DNA of 64,000 nucleotides from Humibacillus xanthopallidus (GCF_006716675.1 NZ_VFPM01000001.1:558001-622000); one strand, 5' to 3'. Shown: positions 51,923-60,123, counted from the stretch's first letter. Notes: generated by a model from the sequence alone, not told the origin. Numbers and translations: made by a program.

Positions 51923-51932
51923 TGGCTGCGGC

Positions 51933-52802
51933 TCAGGCGGGGACGACGGCGAGCGCGGCGCGCAGCGCGGCCTCGACGCCGGTCGTCGGGCGGCCGATGA
52001 GGCGCGAGAGGTCACCACTGTCCGTGAAGAGCGCCCCCTGCGAGAGGCCACGGTCACCGTCGGCGAGGACGGCGGCATACCCCTCGGGAAGGCCCGCCGC
52101 GACCAGGGCCGCCGTGTAGTCCTCGACGGACAGGTCGCGATAGGCGACGTCGCGCCCGGAGACACGGCTCAGCGCAGCGGCATACTCGCCGAGCGTGAAG
52201 GCGTCGTCGCCACCGAGCTCGTAGACGCGCCCCTCGTGCCCCTCGCCCGCGAGCACGACTGCAGCCGCGTCGGCGAAGTCGGCGCGGCTGGCGGCGCTGA
52301 CGCGGCCCTCTCCGGCAGCGCCGAGCACGACGCCGTGCTCGAGCGCCGTGCTGACCTGGCCGGCGTAGTTCTCGAGGTACCACGAGTTGCGAAGCAGGGC
52401 GTGCGGCAGCCCGGACGCCGCGAGCAGCTCCTCGGTCGCGCGGTGCTCGGCGGCGAGCACGAGGTCCGAGGTGTCGGCGCGGGTGATGCTCGTGTAGGCG
52501 ACGAAACCTGTTCCGGCGGCCTTGGCCGCCTCGATCACGTTGGTGTGCTGCGCGATCCGCTCGCCGACGGCGCTGCCGGAGACGAACAGGATGCGATCGA
52601 TGCCGGCGAACGCGGCGTCGAGAGACGCACGGTCGTCGTAGTCGGCACGGCGCACCTCGATGCCGCGCTCGGCCAGGTCGGCGATCGACTCAGGCGTGCG
52701 GGCGGTGGCGACGATGTCGCCGGCCGGCACGCCGCGCTCGAGCAGGGACTCGACGACGAGGTGGCCGAGGTGGCCGCTGGCACCGGTGACGAGAAGCTTC
52801 AT
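51933..52802 (-). CDS. NAD(P)-binding SDR/NmrA-like quinone oxidoreductase
   Basis: 289 residues. LLVTGASGHLGHLVVESLLE gives the dinucleotide-binding motif. TARTPESIADLAERGIEVRR and ADYDDRASLDAAFAGIDRIL follow the QOR2/YtfG pattern, as do FVAYTSITRADTSDLVLAAE and LRNSWYLENYAGQV. The likely role is NADPH-dependent reduction of quinones or electrophiles; the substrate is not determined. AAAGGA lies six bases before ATG 52802. Divergent from the HxlR regulator, a common pairing in which HxlR proteins sense electrophiles or quinones. Confidence 0.88.
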   Translation of the reverse strand: MKLLVTGASGHLGHLVVESLLERGVPAGDIVATARTPESIADLAERGIEVRRADYDDRASLDAAFAGIDRILFVSGSAVGERIAQHTNVIEAAKAAGTGFVAYTSITRADTSDLVLAAEHRATEELLAASGLPHALLRNSWYLENYAGQVSTALEHGVVLGAAGEGRVSAASRADFADAAAVVLAGEGHEGRVYELGGDDAFTLGEYAAALSRVSGRDVAYRDLSVEDYTAALVAAGLPEGYAAVLADGDRGLSQGALFTDSGDLSRLIGRPTTGVEAALRAALAVVPA

Positions 52803-52864
52803 GACGGTCCTTTCACGGACGTTGCTGGGGTGGTCACTCGCGACAACCACCTCGTCCACGTCAT

Positions 52865-52903
52865 ACTTCCCTGAAGTTAGTACCCACTTTGAAGTAAGGT
52901 ACT
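52865..52903. promoter_or_regulatory. HxlR-type divergent operator and promoter
   Basis: Two small dyads, ACTTC-CCT-GAAGT (52865-52877) and ACTT-TG-AAGT (52886-52895), centres about 20 bases apart, and a larger AGTACC...GGTACT (52879-52884, 52898-52903). TAAGGT (52895-52900) ends six bases before the hxlR ATG, so the operator overlaps the -10 box. Autoregulation plus control of the SDR gene is the natural reading. Confidence 0.6.
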
Positions 52904-52906
52904 GAC

Positions 52907-53308
52907 ATGACGGTGAGTTCCACCCTGCGCGACTACTTCCCCGACGGCATCTTCTCCGCCGGCTGCCCGAGCCGCACCGTGCTCGACCACGTGACGAGCA
53001 AGTGGGGCACCCTCGTCATCCTCGCCCTCGCAGAGGGGGAACCGTTGCGGTGGAGCGAGCTGCGCCGCCGCGCCGAGGGGGTCAGTGAGAAGATGCTCGC
53101 CCAGACGCTCCGTCAGCTCGAGGCAGATGGCCTCGTGCATCGCGACGCCCGGCCGGTCGTGCCGCCGCACGTCGAGTACTCCCTCACCGACCGCGGCGCT
53201 GGGCTCGCCGAGCACATGGTCCCCCTCATGGCCTGGATCGCCGCCCACGCGCCGGCCATCGTCTCCGACGCGGCAACAGCCACCTCGGCGGCCAGCGTCA
53301 CACGTTGA
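52907..53308 (+). CDS. HxlR family transcriptional regulator
   Basis: 133-residue winged-helix regulator. The N-terminal redox-type cysteine region is FSAGCPSRTVLDHVTSKWGT. The helix-turn-helix is WSELRRRAEGVSEKMLAQTL with RQLEADGLVHRDARPVVPPH and VEYSLTDRGAGLAEHM forming the wing, the family hallmark. Cys20 is at the place where HypR/QorR-like members sense oxidants; that is inference. The ATG is likely leaderless (TAAGGT six bases upstream). Its 3' end overlaps the convergent nnaR gene by 11 bases. Confidence 0.92.
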   Translation: MTVSSTLRDYFPDGIFSAGCPSRTVLDHVTSKWGTLVILALAEGEPLRWSELRRRAEGVSEKMLAQTLRQLEADGLVHRDARPVVPPHVEYSLTDRGAGLAEHMVPLMAWIAAHAPAIVSDAATATSAASVTR

Positions 53309-54476
53309 GGCGGTAGCCCCGTCGCACGACCGTCTGGACGAGCTGCCGGTCGGGCAGGGCGGCCCTCAGCCGGCTCACCGCCATGTCGAGCGCGTGCTCG
53401 TTCTCGGCTTCGGGCAGCTCGTCGAGCAGGCGCTCCCGCGTGCACACCGCCCCCGGCTCCGCCATGAGCGCCGCGAGCATCGCCCGTGGCCCCCGGGCGA
53501 GCGTCACCGTCTCGCCGGCGAAGGTCACCACCCTGCCGTGCACGACGAGAGGACCGAGCGCGGTGTCGACCTGGGCGACGCCGTTGAGGGTGAGGTGCTC
53601 GACGACCGAGCGGATGAGCGCGCCCATCCGGAAGCGGTCGGGCACGATCGGCTCGATCCCGGCGTCGAGGAGCGGCGCGGCCGTGACCGGGCCGACCGCG
53701 GCGGCCGTGACCCCGCAGCGCATCGCATCGAGGAGCACGCCGTCCATGCCGAGCTGCGCTGCCGCAGAGACGAGTCCGTCGACCGCTGGTGCGGACGTGA
53801 AGGTCACGACGTCGACCTCGCGCGACGCGACGGCCATGACGAGCCGTCCGAGACGCCCCTCGTCGGTCGGCCGCACCCAGCGGTAGGGCGCAACCGTCAG
53901 CACCGAGGCCCCCGCCGACCGGAGCCGCTCGAGCTGCTCGATGTCCTCGTGACCGTGCAGCTGCACGGCCACGCGCTTGCCGAGCACCCCCGCCTCGATC
54001 GCCAGCGTCACGGTCGAGGCGGTGCGCTCGTCATCGGCGATGCCGTCGTCGTCGTGGCCCGCGGCACGCACGGCGCCCCGCGCCTTGGGCCCGCGCACGA
54101 TGATGCGGGCGCGGTCGAGAGCGCGGGCGAGATCCTCCCCCAGTCCCGCGGCGTCAGCACACTCGATCCAGCGACGGAAGCCGTATGCCGTCGTCACGAT
54201 GACGATGTCAGGCTTGCTCTCGATGACGGCCCGGGTGTCGCCGATGAGGATCTCGTCCTCGTCGACCGGCGCGATGCGCACCGCTGGGGCGTGGATCACC
54301 TCGGCGCCTCGTCGGACGAAGGCGTCGACGAGGTCGGCCGAGCGGCGGTCGGAGGTCACGGCAATCCGGAAGCCGGCGAGCACCGATCCGCTCGCCTCGG
54401 TCCGCGCAGCGTCCGGGTCCGGGCCGGTCAGCTGGTCCGACCAGGCGGTGGTCGGGTGGCGTCGGGCACTGCTCAT
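53298..54476 (-). CDS. nnaR: HemD-like domain fused to winged helix: NnaR-type nitrogen regulator
   Basis: 392 residues. The N-terminal 260 residues are uroporphyrinogen-III synthase-like (FRIAVTSDRRSADLVDAFVR, IVTTAYGFRRWIECADAAG, AAAVGPVTAAPLLDAG). The C-terminal 90 form an OmpR-type winged helix: VVTFAGETVTLARGPRAMLA, TRERLLDELPEAENEHALDM and VSRLRAALPDRQLVQTVVRR. This fusion is the architecture of NnaR, described in Streptomyces as a co-activator of nitrate/nitrite assimilation with GlnR, and of Rv0260c. Location next to nirBD and cobA supports that role. Its ATG overlaps the cobA stop. Confidence 0.85.
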   Translation of the reverse strand: MSSARRHPTTAWSDQLTGPDPDAARTEASGSVLAGFRIAVTSDRRSADLVDAFVRRGAEVIHAPAVRIAPVDEDEILIGDTRAVIESKPDIVIVTTAYGFRRWIECADAAGLGEDLARALDRARIIVRGPKARGAVRAAGHDDDGIADDERTASTVTLAIEAGVLGKRVAVQLHGHEDIEQLERLRSAGASVLTVAPYRWVRPTDEGRLGRLVMAVASREVDVVTFTSAPAVDGLVSAAAQLGMDGVLLDAMRCGVTAAAVGPVTAAPLLDAGIEPIVPDRFRMGALIRSVVEHLTLNGVAQVDTALGPLVVHGRVVTFAGETVTLARGPRAMLAALMAEPGAVCTRERLLDELPEAENEHALDMAVSRLRAALPDRQLVQTVVRRGYRLNV

Positions 54477-55486
54477 CCGACGACCTCGAGCTCGCGAGCG
54501 CCCGCGCGCCGGGCCCAGACCTCCGACTGACGCACGACCTCGCCGATGACGATGACGGCGGGCGAGGCCGCGCCGCGGCGCTCGACGAGCCCCGGCAGCG
54601 TGCCCAGGGTGCCGACGAGGCTGCGTTGGTCCGGCGTGAAGCCACGCTCGACGACGGCGGCCGGGGTGTCGGCATCGAGGCCGCACCGCTCGAGCGCCGC
54701 CGCGATGGGCACGAGGTTGTTCATGCCCATGAGGACGACGACGGTGCCCCCGAGCTGCGCGAGGGCCGTCGCCCGATGGTCCTCGAGGGGCACGTGGCCG
54801 GAGATGACGGTGACGACATGGCTCACGCCGCGATGGGTGACGGGGATGCCGGCGGCACCGGGCACGCCGACGGCCGACGACACCCCTGGGAGGACGGTCA
54901 CGGGCACGCCGGCACCGACCGCAGCGGCCACCTCCTCGCCCCCGCGCCCGAAGACGTACGGGTCCCCGCCCTTGAGCCGGACGACGGTGAGACCGGCCAA
55001 CGCGCGCTCGACCATGATCCGCTCGATCTCGGTCTGCGGCACGGCGTGGTGGCCGGGCAGCTTCCCGACGTCGATGACCTCGGCCCCCGGCGCGAGCGCC
55101 GCGACGTCGCCCACCTCCGCGAGCCGGTCCGTGAGCACGACGTCGGCGTCCGCGAGCGCCCGCAGTCCGTCGAGGGTCAGCAGGCCGGCGCTGCCGGGAC
55201 CGGCGCCGACGAGGACCACTCGCCCGCGCGCCGCGTGGGGCGCCTCCTCCTCGACGAGCATGACCGAACCGGCGAGCGCCGCCCGAGCCGGCCCCCAGTC
55301 GCGGGCCGCGTCGACGAGGACGGCGAGGCCGGCCCACTCGACGAGCACGGGCGTGACAGCATCCGGCGACTGCACGCTGATGACCTGGGCACCGGCCCGC
55401 CGGTAGCGGCGCTCGGCGGCGTCGGTCAGGCCGATCGGGCCGATGACGAGCACCGGCAGCCCGGCGATGTCGGTCTCGATGAGCAT
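54473..55486 (-). CDS. cobA: Uroporphyrinogen-III C-methyltransferase with degenerate CysG-like N-terminus
   Basis: Makes precorrin-2, precursor of siroheme for NirB. 337 residues. Residues 88-330 are a canonical SUMT domain: GRVVLVGAGPGSAGLLTLDG, VIDVGKLPGHHAVPQTEIER, VVRLKGGDPYVFGRGGEEVA, HRGVSHVVTVISGHVP. The first about 87 residues (LIETDIAGLPVLVIGPIGLT, AERRYRRAGAQVISV) align in layout with the dehydrogenase domain of CysG but are short and lack the GGGxVAxRK-type nucleotide motif, so dehydrogenase activity is doubtful. Coupled to nnaR and divergent from sirB. Confidence 0.9.
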   Translation of the reverse strand: MLIETDIAGLPVLVIGPIGLTDAAERRYRRAGAQVISVQSPDAVTPVLVEWAGLAVLVDAARDWGPARAALAGSVMLVEEEAPHAARGRVVLVGAGPGSAGLLTLDGLRALADADVVLTDRLAEVGDVAALAPGAEVIDVGKLPGHHAVPQTEIERIMVERALAGLTVVRLKGGDPYVFGRGGEEVAAAVGAGVPVTVLPGVSSAVGVPGAAGIPVTHRGVSHVVTVISGHVPLEDHRATALAQLGGTVVVLMGMNNLVPIAAALERCGLDADTPAAVVERGFTPDQRSLVGTLGTLPGLVERRGAASPAVIVIGEVVRQSEVWARRAGARELEVVG

Positions 55487-55589
55487 GTGCGCCTCCCCAC
55501 GTGCGACGTCGGTATGCCGCACGGGCGGGCGCATCGGTCGCGCGACGCTCGTGTGGCGGGTGCAGTGACTCCCACGGTAGGGACGGCGT

Positions 55590-55638
55590 GTTTCGCCGGC
55601 GTTTCCGGACGACGATGCCCCGGTAACGCCCCACTCAC
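55590..55638. promoter_or_regulatory. Two GlnR-like boxes between cobA and sirB
   Basis: GTTTC-GCCGGC-GTTTC at 55590-55605 (GAAAC-n6-GAAAC on the minus strand, AC-n9-AC spacing) and GTAAC-GCCCCA-CTCAC at 55623-55638 (same spacing). The similar box before narK suggests shared GlnR/NnaR control. Short degenerate sites in a GC-rich genome, so tentative. Confidence 0.35.
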
Positions 55639-55693
55639 CCCGCCCCGTGAACGCCGTGCGGTGTCGGGGCGCCCGGGGTGCGAGAGTGGGCGC

Positions 55694-56416
55694 ATGGGAT
55701 CCGACGCCCCTGCCCTCATCGCCTGCTCGCACGGCACCGCCTCGCCCGCCGGGCAGGCGGCCGTCGCGGCTCTCGTCGCAGCCGTCGCCACCGCCCGGCC
55801 CGATCTCGAGGTGCACGAGGCCTTCGTGGACGTGCAGCAGCCCGACCCCGCGACGGTGCTGGCGACCCTGCCGCCCGACCGCAGGGCCCGCCTCGTGCCC
55901 CTGCTGCTGTCGGCGGGCTACCACGTCTTCGTCGACCTCTCCGACATCGCGGCCGACCGCGCAGGCACCGACGTCACGCGGGCGCTCGGCCCCGACCCTC
56001 GGCTCGTCGCCCTGCTGCACCGGCGGCTCGACGCCGCGGGCCTCCGCGACGGCGACCGTGTCGTGCTCGCGGCGGCCGGGTCGTCCGACGCTCGCGCCGT
56101 GACCGACTGCGCCGCCACGGCGGAGGCACTCGCGGGACGTGTCGGCGCCCCCGTCACGGCCGCATACCTCTCCGCTGCCGAGCCGCGTGTCGCGGACGCT
56201 GTTGCCGCACAACGTGATCCAGCGTATGCCGTGAATGCCGGGAAGGCGACCGCTCCTCCCCGCGTCGTGGTTGCGACCTACCTCCTCGCTCCCGGCTACT
56301 TCGCCGACGTGGCCGCCGCGAGCGGCGCAGACGTCGTCACCCCGCCGCTGCTCCTGCCCGACGAGACCCCACCACCGGAGCTCGTCGACATCGTCATCGA
56401 GCGACACCTCGGCTGA
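55694..56416 (+). CDS. sirB: Sirohydrochlorin ferrochelatase (CbiX/SirB family)
   Basis: 240 residues with two CbiX-like halves. The first begins ALIACSHGTASPAGQAAVAA with the metal-binding His and HEAFVDVQQPDPATVLATLP, then LVPLLLSAGYHVFVDLSDIA. The second has RVVLAAAGSSDARAVTDCAA and VVVATYLLAPGYFADVAAAS. Inserting iron into sirohydrochlorin completes siroheme for NirB; cobalt chelation for B12 cannot be excluded by sequence. Divergent from cobA across the putative GlnR boxes. The precorrin-2 dehydrogenase step may fall to the degenerate CobA domain or to a gene elsewhere. Confidence 0.88.
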   Translation: MGSDAPALIACSHGTASPAGQAAVAALVAAVATARPDLEVHEAFVDVQQPDPATVLATLPPDRRARLVPLLLSAGYHVFVDLSDIAADRAGTDVTRALGPDPRLVALLHRRLDAAGLRDGDRVVLAAAGSSDARAVTDCAATAEALAGRVGAPVTAAYLSAAEPRVADAVAAQRDPAYAVNAGKATAPPRVVVATYLLAPGYFADVAAASGADVVTPPLLLPDETPPPELVDIVIERHLG

Positions 56417-56430
56417 CCGGAGCGTCGTCC

Positions 56431-57096
56431 GTGCCCGGTCCGCATCAGTACCTGACGCTCGCCGCACCGGCCCGCTCGGAGGTGGAGGTGCGGCGGTCGC
56501 GCTTCGTGTGCGACGTGAGGCCCGTGTCGTCCGAGGCCGACGCCCGTGAGGTCGTCGAGCAGGTGCGCGCGTCGAGCCGGGACGCGCGCCACCACTGCAC
56601 GGCCTTCGTGCTCGGCCCCGACGGGGCGACGACGCGCAGCAACGACGACGGCGAGCCCTCCGGCACGGCCGGCGCTCCGATGCTCGAGGTGCTGCGCGGC
56701 CGCGGCCTCACCGACGTGCTGGCCGTGGTGACCCGGTGGTTCGGCGGCACCCTGCTCGGCACCGGCGGTCTCATCCGGGCCTACGGCGACGCCGTGTCGC
56801 TCGCCCTCGACGACGCGAGCCTCGTCCGGATGGAGCTGCGCGAGGGCCTCGTCCTCGAGGTGGACCACACGGCGGGACCACGTCTTGAGCACGACCTGCG
56901 CGGCAGGCCGGGCATCGAGGTCACGGCCGTCGACTACCTTCCGCAGGGCGTGCGCCTGCTCGTCGCCGCTGCTCCGGACGCCGTCGGAGAGGTGGAGCGC
57001 GCAGTGGCCATCCTGACGTCGGGCACCGGTTCAGTGTCGGCCGGTGTGCCGTCGTGGGTTCCGGGTCAGGTCGGTGGCCCCGACTCGGCGATGTGA
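56431..57096 (+). CDS. YigZ/IMPACT family protein
   Basis: 221 residues from GTG 56431 (GGAG nine bases upstream). The IMPACT N-terminal domain has VEVRRSRFVCDVRPVSSEAD, ARHHCTAFVLGPDGATTRSN and the conserved DDGEPSGTAGAPMLEVLRGR, then VVTRWFGGTLLGTGGLIRAYG. The C-terminal DUF1949-like ferredoxin fold follows. The family is widespread and linked to translation or YigZ-type regulation, with no known enzymatic role. Begins 15 bases after sirB, perhaps by read-through. Confidence 0.9.
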   Translation: MPGPHQYLTLAAPARSEVEVRRSRFVCDVRPVSSEADAREVVEQVRASSRDARHHCTAFVLGPDGATTRSNDDGEPSGTAGAPMLEVLRGRGLTDVLAVVTRWFGGTLLGTGGLIRAYGDAVSLALDDASLVRMELREGLVLEVDHTAGPRLEHDLRGRPGIEVTAVDYLPQGVRLLVAAAPDAVGEVERAVAILTSGTGSVSAGVPSWVPGQVGGPDSAM

Positions 57097-57121
57097 GCGC
57101 CTCGGCGCTGGCCCAGCACCC

Positions 57122-57496
57122 TCACCCGCCGCGCACGATGGCCTGCAACGAGCCGGCCTTGAAGCGGCGCACCTCCTGAGGCCAGCCGCACCCCTCGGCC
57201 ACCCTCCCCGCCCACCTGCGAGCGGACTCGTCGTCGGGCACGTCCACGATGGTCAGCCCGCCGAGCCACTCCTTCGTCTCCACGTAGGGTCCGTCGGTGA
57301 CGACGAGCTCGCCGCTCGTGGCGTCGGCGCTCGCGGCCTCCTCGAGCTCCTCGACCAGTCCGCCTGCGTAGACCAGGACGCCCTGGTCCCGCATCTCTCG
57401 AACGACGGCCTTGGACGGTTCGACGCGGCTGTCGAACCACGCCTCGTCGTGGTCGCCGACCCACTGCTGGTTGAAGTAGATGAGGTAGTGAGGCAT
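57122..57496 (-). CDS. YCII-related (DGPF-type) protein
   Basis: 124-residue ferredoxin-fold protein. YLIYFNQQWVGDHDEAWFDS, REMRDQGVLVYAGGLVEELE and ELVVTDGPYVETKEWLGG are family marks; the last is the DGPF-type loop. The active-site-like His and Asp of the YCII fold are not obvious. Such proteins often sit with ECF sigma factors but none is here. Convergent with yigZ. Function unknown. Confidence 0.85.
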   Translation of the reverse strand: MPHYLIYFNQQWVGDHDEAWFDSRVEPSKAVVREMRDQGVLVYAGGLVEELEEAASADATSGELVVTDGPYVETKEWLGGLTIVDVPDDESARRWAGRVAEGCGWPQEVRRFKAGSLQAIVRGG

Positions 57497-57730
57497 CCGC
57501 GTTCCCCTTCGTCCGGCGGACCTGGTGTCCGCCACCATTCAGGCTACGAACAGCAGCCGGCCGATACGACACCCACTGTGTCGAATCCGGTTGGAGCTCT
57601 CAACCGCTGGACGCCGCAGGCCCTCTGCTGGTGATCGTGAGCGACCCCGGCCCTGCTCACCGGCAAACGCAGCGCGTCGGACTGCGGCACGGGCTCGGCT
57701 AAGGTCCGCGGATGCAGAGAGCGTGAGGAC

Positions 57731-58036
57731 GTGCGGGATGCAGCTGAGAGAGAGCTGCGTGAGGAGACCGGCTACGTCGCCGAACAGCTGACTCTCGTGG
57801 GCCGCACCTGGCTCGCCGGCTACGCCACCCACCTTCGCCACGCGGTCTTGGCAACGGGATGCCGTCTCGCCCTCGACCAACGACTGGACGAGGACGAGTT
57901 CTGTGAGGTCGTGACGATGCCCATGGCCGGCTTCCTCGTCCACCTGCGTGACGGAGACCTCACGGACGCCGACGTGGCCTGGATGTGTCTCGACCGGCTC
58001 CACCCCTGGACGCCACATCCCGTAGGTCAAGATGGG
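57731..58036 (+). pseudogene. NUDIX hydrolase C-terminal remnant, open into the next gene
   Basis: Starts in the middle of a NUDIX box: DAAERELREETGYVAEQLTL fits the REUXEEXGU part, preceded by one correct Glu, but the leading Gly and the first 40 or so residues of the fold are missing. LVGRTWLAGYATHLRHAVLA and MPMAGFLVHLRDGDL continue the domain plausibly. No stop separates it from the HhH-GPD gene at 58040, so the two form one uninterrupted frame. I read it as a 5'-deleted NUDIX gene; a true fusion starting at an upstream codon is the alternative. Confidence 0.55.
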
Positions 58037-58039
58037 TGC

Positions 58040-58627
58040 ATGGCCCTGCACCTTGCGACCACTGACGACGGCAACACCCTCCTCGAGCGCGACCCGCTCG
58101 CCCTGCTGCTCGGCATGCAGCTCGACCAGCAGATCCCAATGGAGAAGGCGTTCACCTCTCCGAGCGTGCTCGCGCAACGGCTGGGCGTGCCTCCCGGGGG
58201 CCGTCTCGATGCCGCCGCCATCGCGGCGCTGCCGCCCGAGACGCTGCTCGAGCACTTCCGCACCCCGCCGGCGCTCCACCGCTTCCCCGGGTCCATGGCC
58301 ACCCGCACGCAGCAGCTGTGCCAGGCCCTCGTCGACGACTGGGGCGGCGACGCGGCCAACGTGTGGAGTGGTGTCGACAGCGGCGCCGAGCTGGTGCGGC
58401 GCATCGGCAGCCTGCCCGGCTTCGGCGACCAGAAGGCGAAGATCTTCGCCGCACTGCTCGCCAAGCAGTTCGGGGTGACCCCTGACGGGTGGGAGGCGGC
58501 CACCGGCGACTACGGCAAGCCCGGCCACCGCTCGATCGCCGACGTCGTCGACGACGCCTCACGGGTCAAGGTGCGCGAGTTCAAGAAGGCGAAGAAGGCC
58601 GAGGCCAAGGCCACCGCCCAGGCCTGA
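58040..58627 (+). CDS. HhH-GPD-type base-excision repair protein
   Basis: 195 residues from ATG 58040. LHLATTDDGNTLLERDPLAL and LLGMQLDQQIPMEKAFTSPS open the domain. The helix-hairpin-helix is RRIGSLPGFGDQKAKIFAAL, the usual LPGxGxxKA hairpin, and the C-terminus is a Lys/Ala-rich helix (REFKKAKKAEAKATAQA). The family is common in actinobacteria (HhH-GPD superfamily, small form) and lacks an obvious catalytic Lys/Asp pair or FeS loop, so glycosylase activity is not certain. No ribosome binding site is visible before the ATG, which leaves room for the in-frame upstream NUDIX fusion. Confidence 0.8.
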   Translation: MALHLATTDDGNTLLERDPLALLLGMQLDQQIPMEKAFTSPSVLAQRLGVPPGGRLDAAAIAALPPETLLEHFRTPPALHRFPGSMATRTQQLCQALVDDWGGDAANVWSGVDSGAELVRRIGSLPGFGDQKAKIFAALLAKQFGVTPDGWEAATGDYGKPGHRSIADVVDDASRVKVREFKKAKKAEAKATAQA

Positions 58628-58724
58628 CCGCCCGTTGCACGACGCGTCACGGTGGGGCACCTCATCCAGCGGCGCCTGAACAGGGCGTCCGGCCGCCAGC
58701 TCGAGCCCCAGCGACCTGCGGGCC

Positions 58725-58743
58725 GCGGCGCGCGGCGCGCCGC
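58725..58743. terminator. GC-only hairpin between convergent genes
   Basis: GCGGCGCGC-G-GCGCGCCGC, perfect 9-base arms around one base, ten bases before the cbs stop. Possible terminator; could equally be sequence bias. Confidence 0.35.
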
Positions 58744-58752
58744 GAAGGCTCG

Positions 58753-60123
58753 TCAGTCGGCGAGGAAGGAGAGCAGGTCAGCGCGCGTCAGCACGCCCAC
58801 CGGCTTGCCGTCGTCGACGACGAGGATCGCATCGCTGGCCTGCAGCTCCTTGCGGGCGGCCGACACGGGCGACCCCGCGCCGACGAGCGGCAGGCCGGGC
58901 TCGATGTGCTTCTCGACGGCGTCGGCGAGGTGTGCGCGCCCCGTGAAGAGGGCGTCGAGAAGGGCACGCTCACTGACGGAGCCGGCGACCTCGCCGGACA
59001 TGACCGGAGGCTCGGCCTTGACGACGGGCATCTGGGAGACGCCGTACTCCTTGAGGATCTGCACCGCGTCACGGATCGTCTCGCCGGGGTGCGTGTGCAC
59101 GAGAGCCGGCATGTCACCGGACTTCGAGCGCAGCACGTCGCCGACGGTCTGCTCGGTGTGGTCGGTGAGGAACCCGTAGGAGTGCATCCACTCGTCGTTG
59201 AAGATCTTCGACATGTACCCACGGCCCGAGTCGGGCAGGAGCACGACGACGACGGCGTCCTCGGGCAGGTCCTTGGCGGCGCGCAGGGCGGCCACGACCG
59301 CCATCCCGCACGAGCCGCCGACGAGCAGGCCCTCCTCACGGGCGAGACGACGGGTCATCTCGAAGGAGTCGGCGTCGGACACGGCGATGACCTCGTCGAC
59401 GACGGAGGGGTCGTAGGCGCCGGGCCAGAAGTCCTCACCGACACCCTCGACGAGATACGGCCGGCCGGTGCCGCCGGAGTAGACCGAGCCCTCGGGGTCA
59501 GCGGCGATGATGCGGACCGCGCCGTCACTGACCTCCTTGAGGTACTTGCCGGTGCCGCTGATCGTGCCACCGGTGCCGGCGCCGGCGACGAAGTGGGTGA
59601 TGCGGCCGTCGGTGTCGCGCCAGATCTCCGGACCAGTGGTCAGGTAGTGGCTGTTCGGGCCCTCGGGGTTGTAGTACTGGTTGGGCTTCCACGCGCCGTC
59701 GATCTCACGGACGAGGCGGTCGGACACCGAGTAGTACGAGTCCGGGTGGTCCGGCTCGACGGCGGTCGGGCACACGACGACCTCGGCGCCGTAGGCCTTG
59801 AGGACGTCGCGCTTGTCCTGGCTCACCTTGTCGGGGCAGACGAAGACGCAGGAGTAGCCACGGCGCTGGGCGACGAGCGCGAGGCCGACACCCGTGTTGC
59901 CGCTCGTCGGCTCGACGATGGTGCCGCCCGGCTTGAGCAGCCCGTCACGCTCGGCCGCCTCGACCATGCGCAGCGCGATCCGGTCCTTGACCGATCCGCC
60001 GGGGTTGAAATACTCGACCTTCGCGAGGACCGTGCACGACACCCCCGCGTCCTTGACGACGCTGCCGAGCTTGACGAGGGGGGTGTTGCCGACGAGGTCC
60101 GCGACGTTCTCTGCATACTTCAC
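58753..60123 (-). CDS. cbs: Cystathionine beta-synthase
   Basis: Condenses serine and homocysteine to cystathionine in reverse transsulfuration. 456 residues. The PLP Lys is in FNPGGSVKDRIALRMVEAAE, the phosphate loop is PTSGNTGVGLALVAQRRG, and GAGTGGTISGTGKYLKEVSD follows. Two CBS domains close the protein: DMPALVHTHPGETIRDAVQI and LPLVGAGSPVSAARKELQAS, usually the regulatory module. Start is GTG 60123 with AGGATGGGG and a TAGGAT box ending six bases upstream, so it may be leaderless. Upstream 60124-60233 is its promoter region, cut by the IS110 element. Confidence 0.93.
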   Translation of the reverse strand: MKYAENVADLVGNTPLVKLGSVVKDAGVSCTVLAKVEYFNPGGSVKDRIALRMVEAAERDGLLKPGGTIVEPTSGNTGVGLALVAQRRGYSCVFVCPDKVSQDKRDVLKAYGAEVVVCPTAVEPDHPDSYYSVSDRLVREIDGAWKPNQYYNPEGPNSHYLTTGPEIWRDTDGRITHFVAGAGTGGTISGTGKYLKEVSDGAVRIIAADPEGSVYSGGTGRPYLVEGVGEDFWPGAYDPSVVDEVIAVSDADSFEMTRRLAREEGLLVGGSCGMAVVAALRAAKDLPEDAVVVVLLPDSGRGYMSKIFNDEWMHSYGFLTDHTEQTVGDVLRSKSGDMPALVHTHPGETIRDAVQILKEYGVSQMPVVKAEPPVMSGEVAGSVSERALLDALFTGRAHLADAVEKHIEPGLPLVGAGSPVSAARKELQASDAILVVDDGKPVGVLTRADLLSFLAD

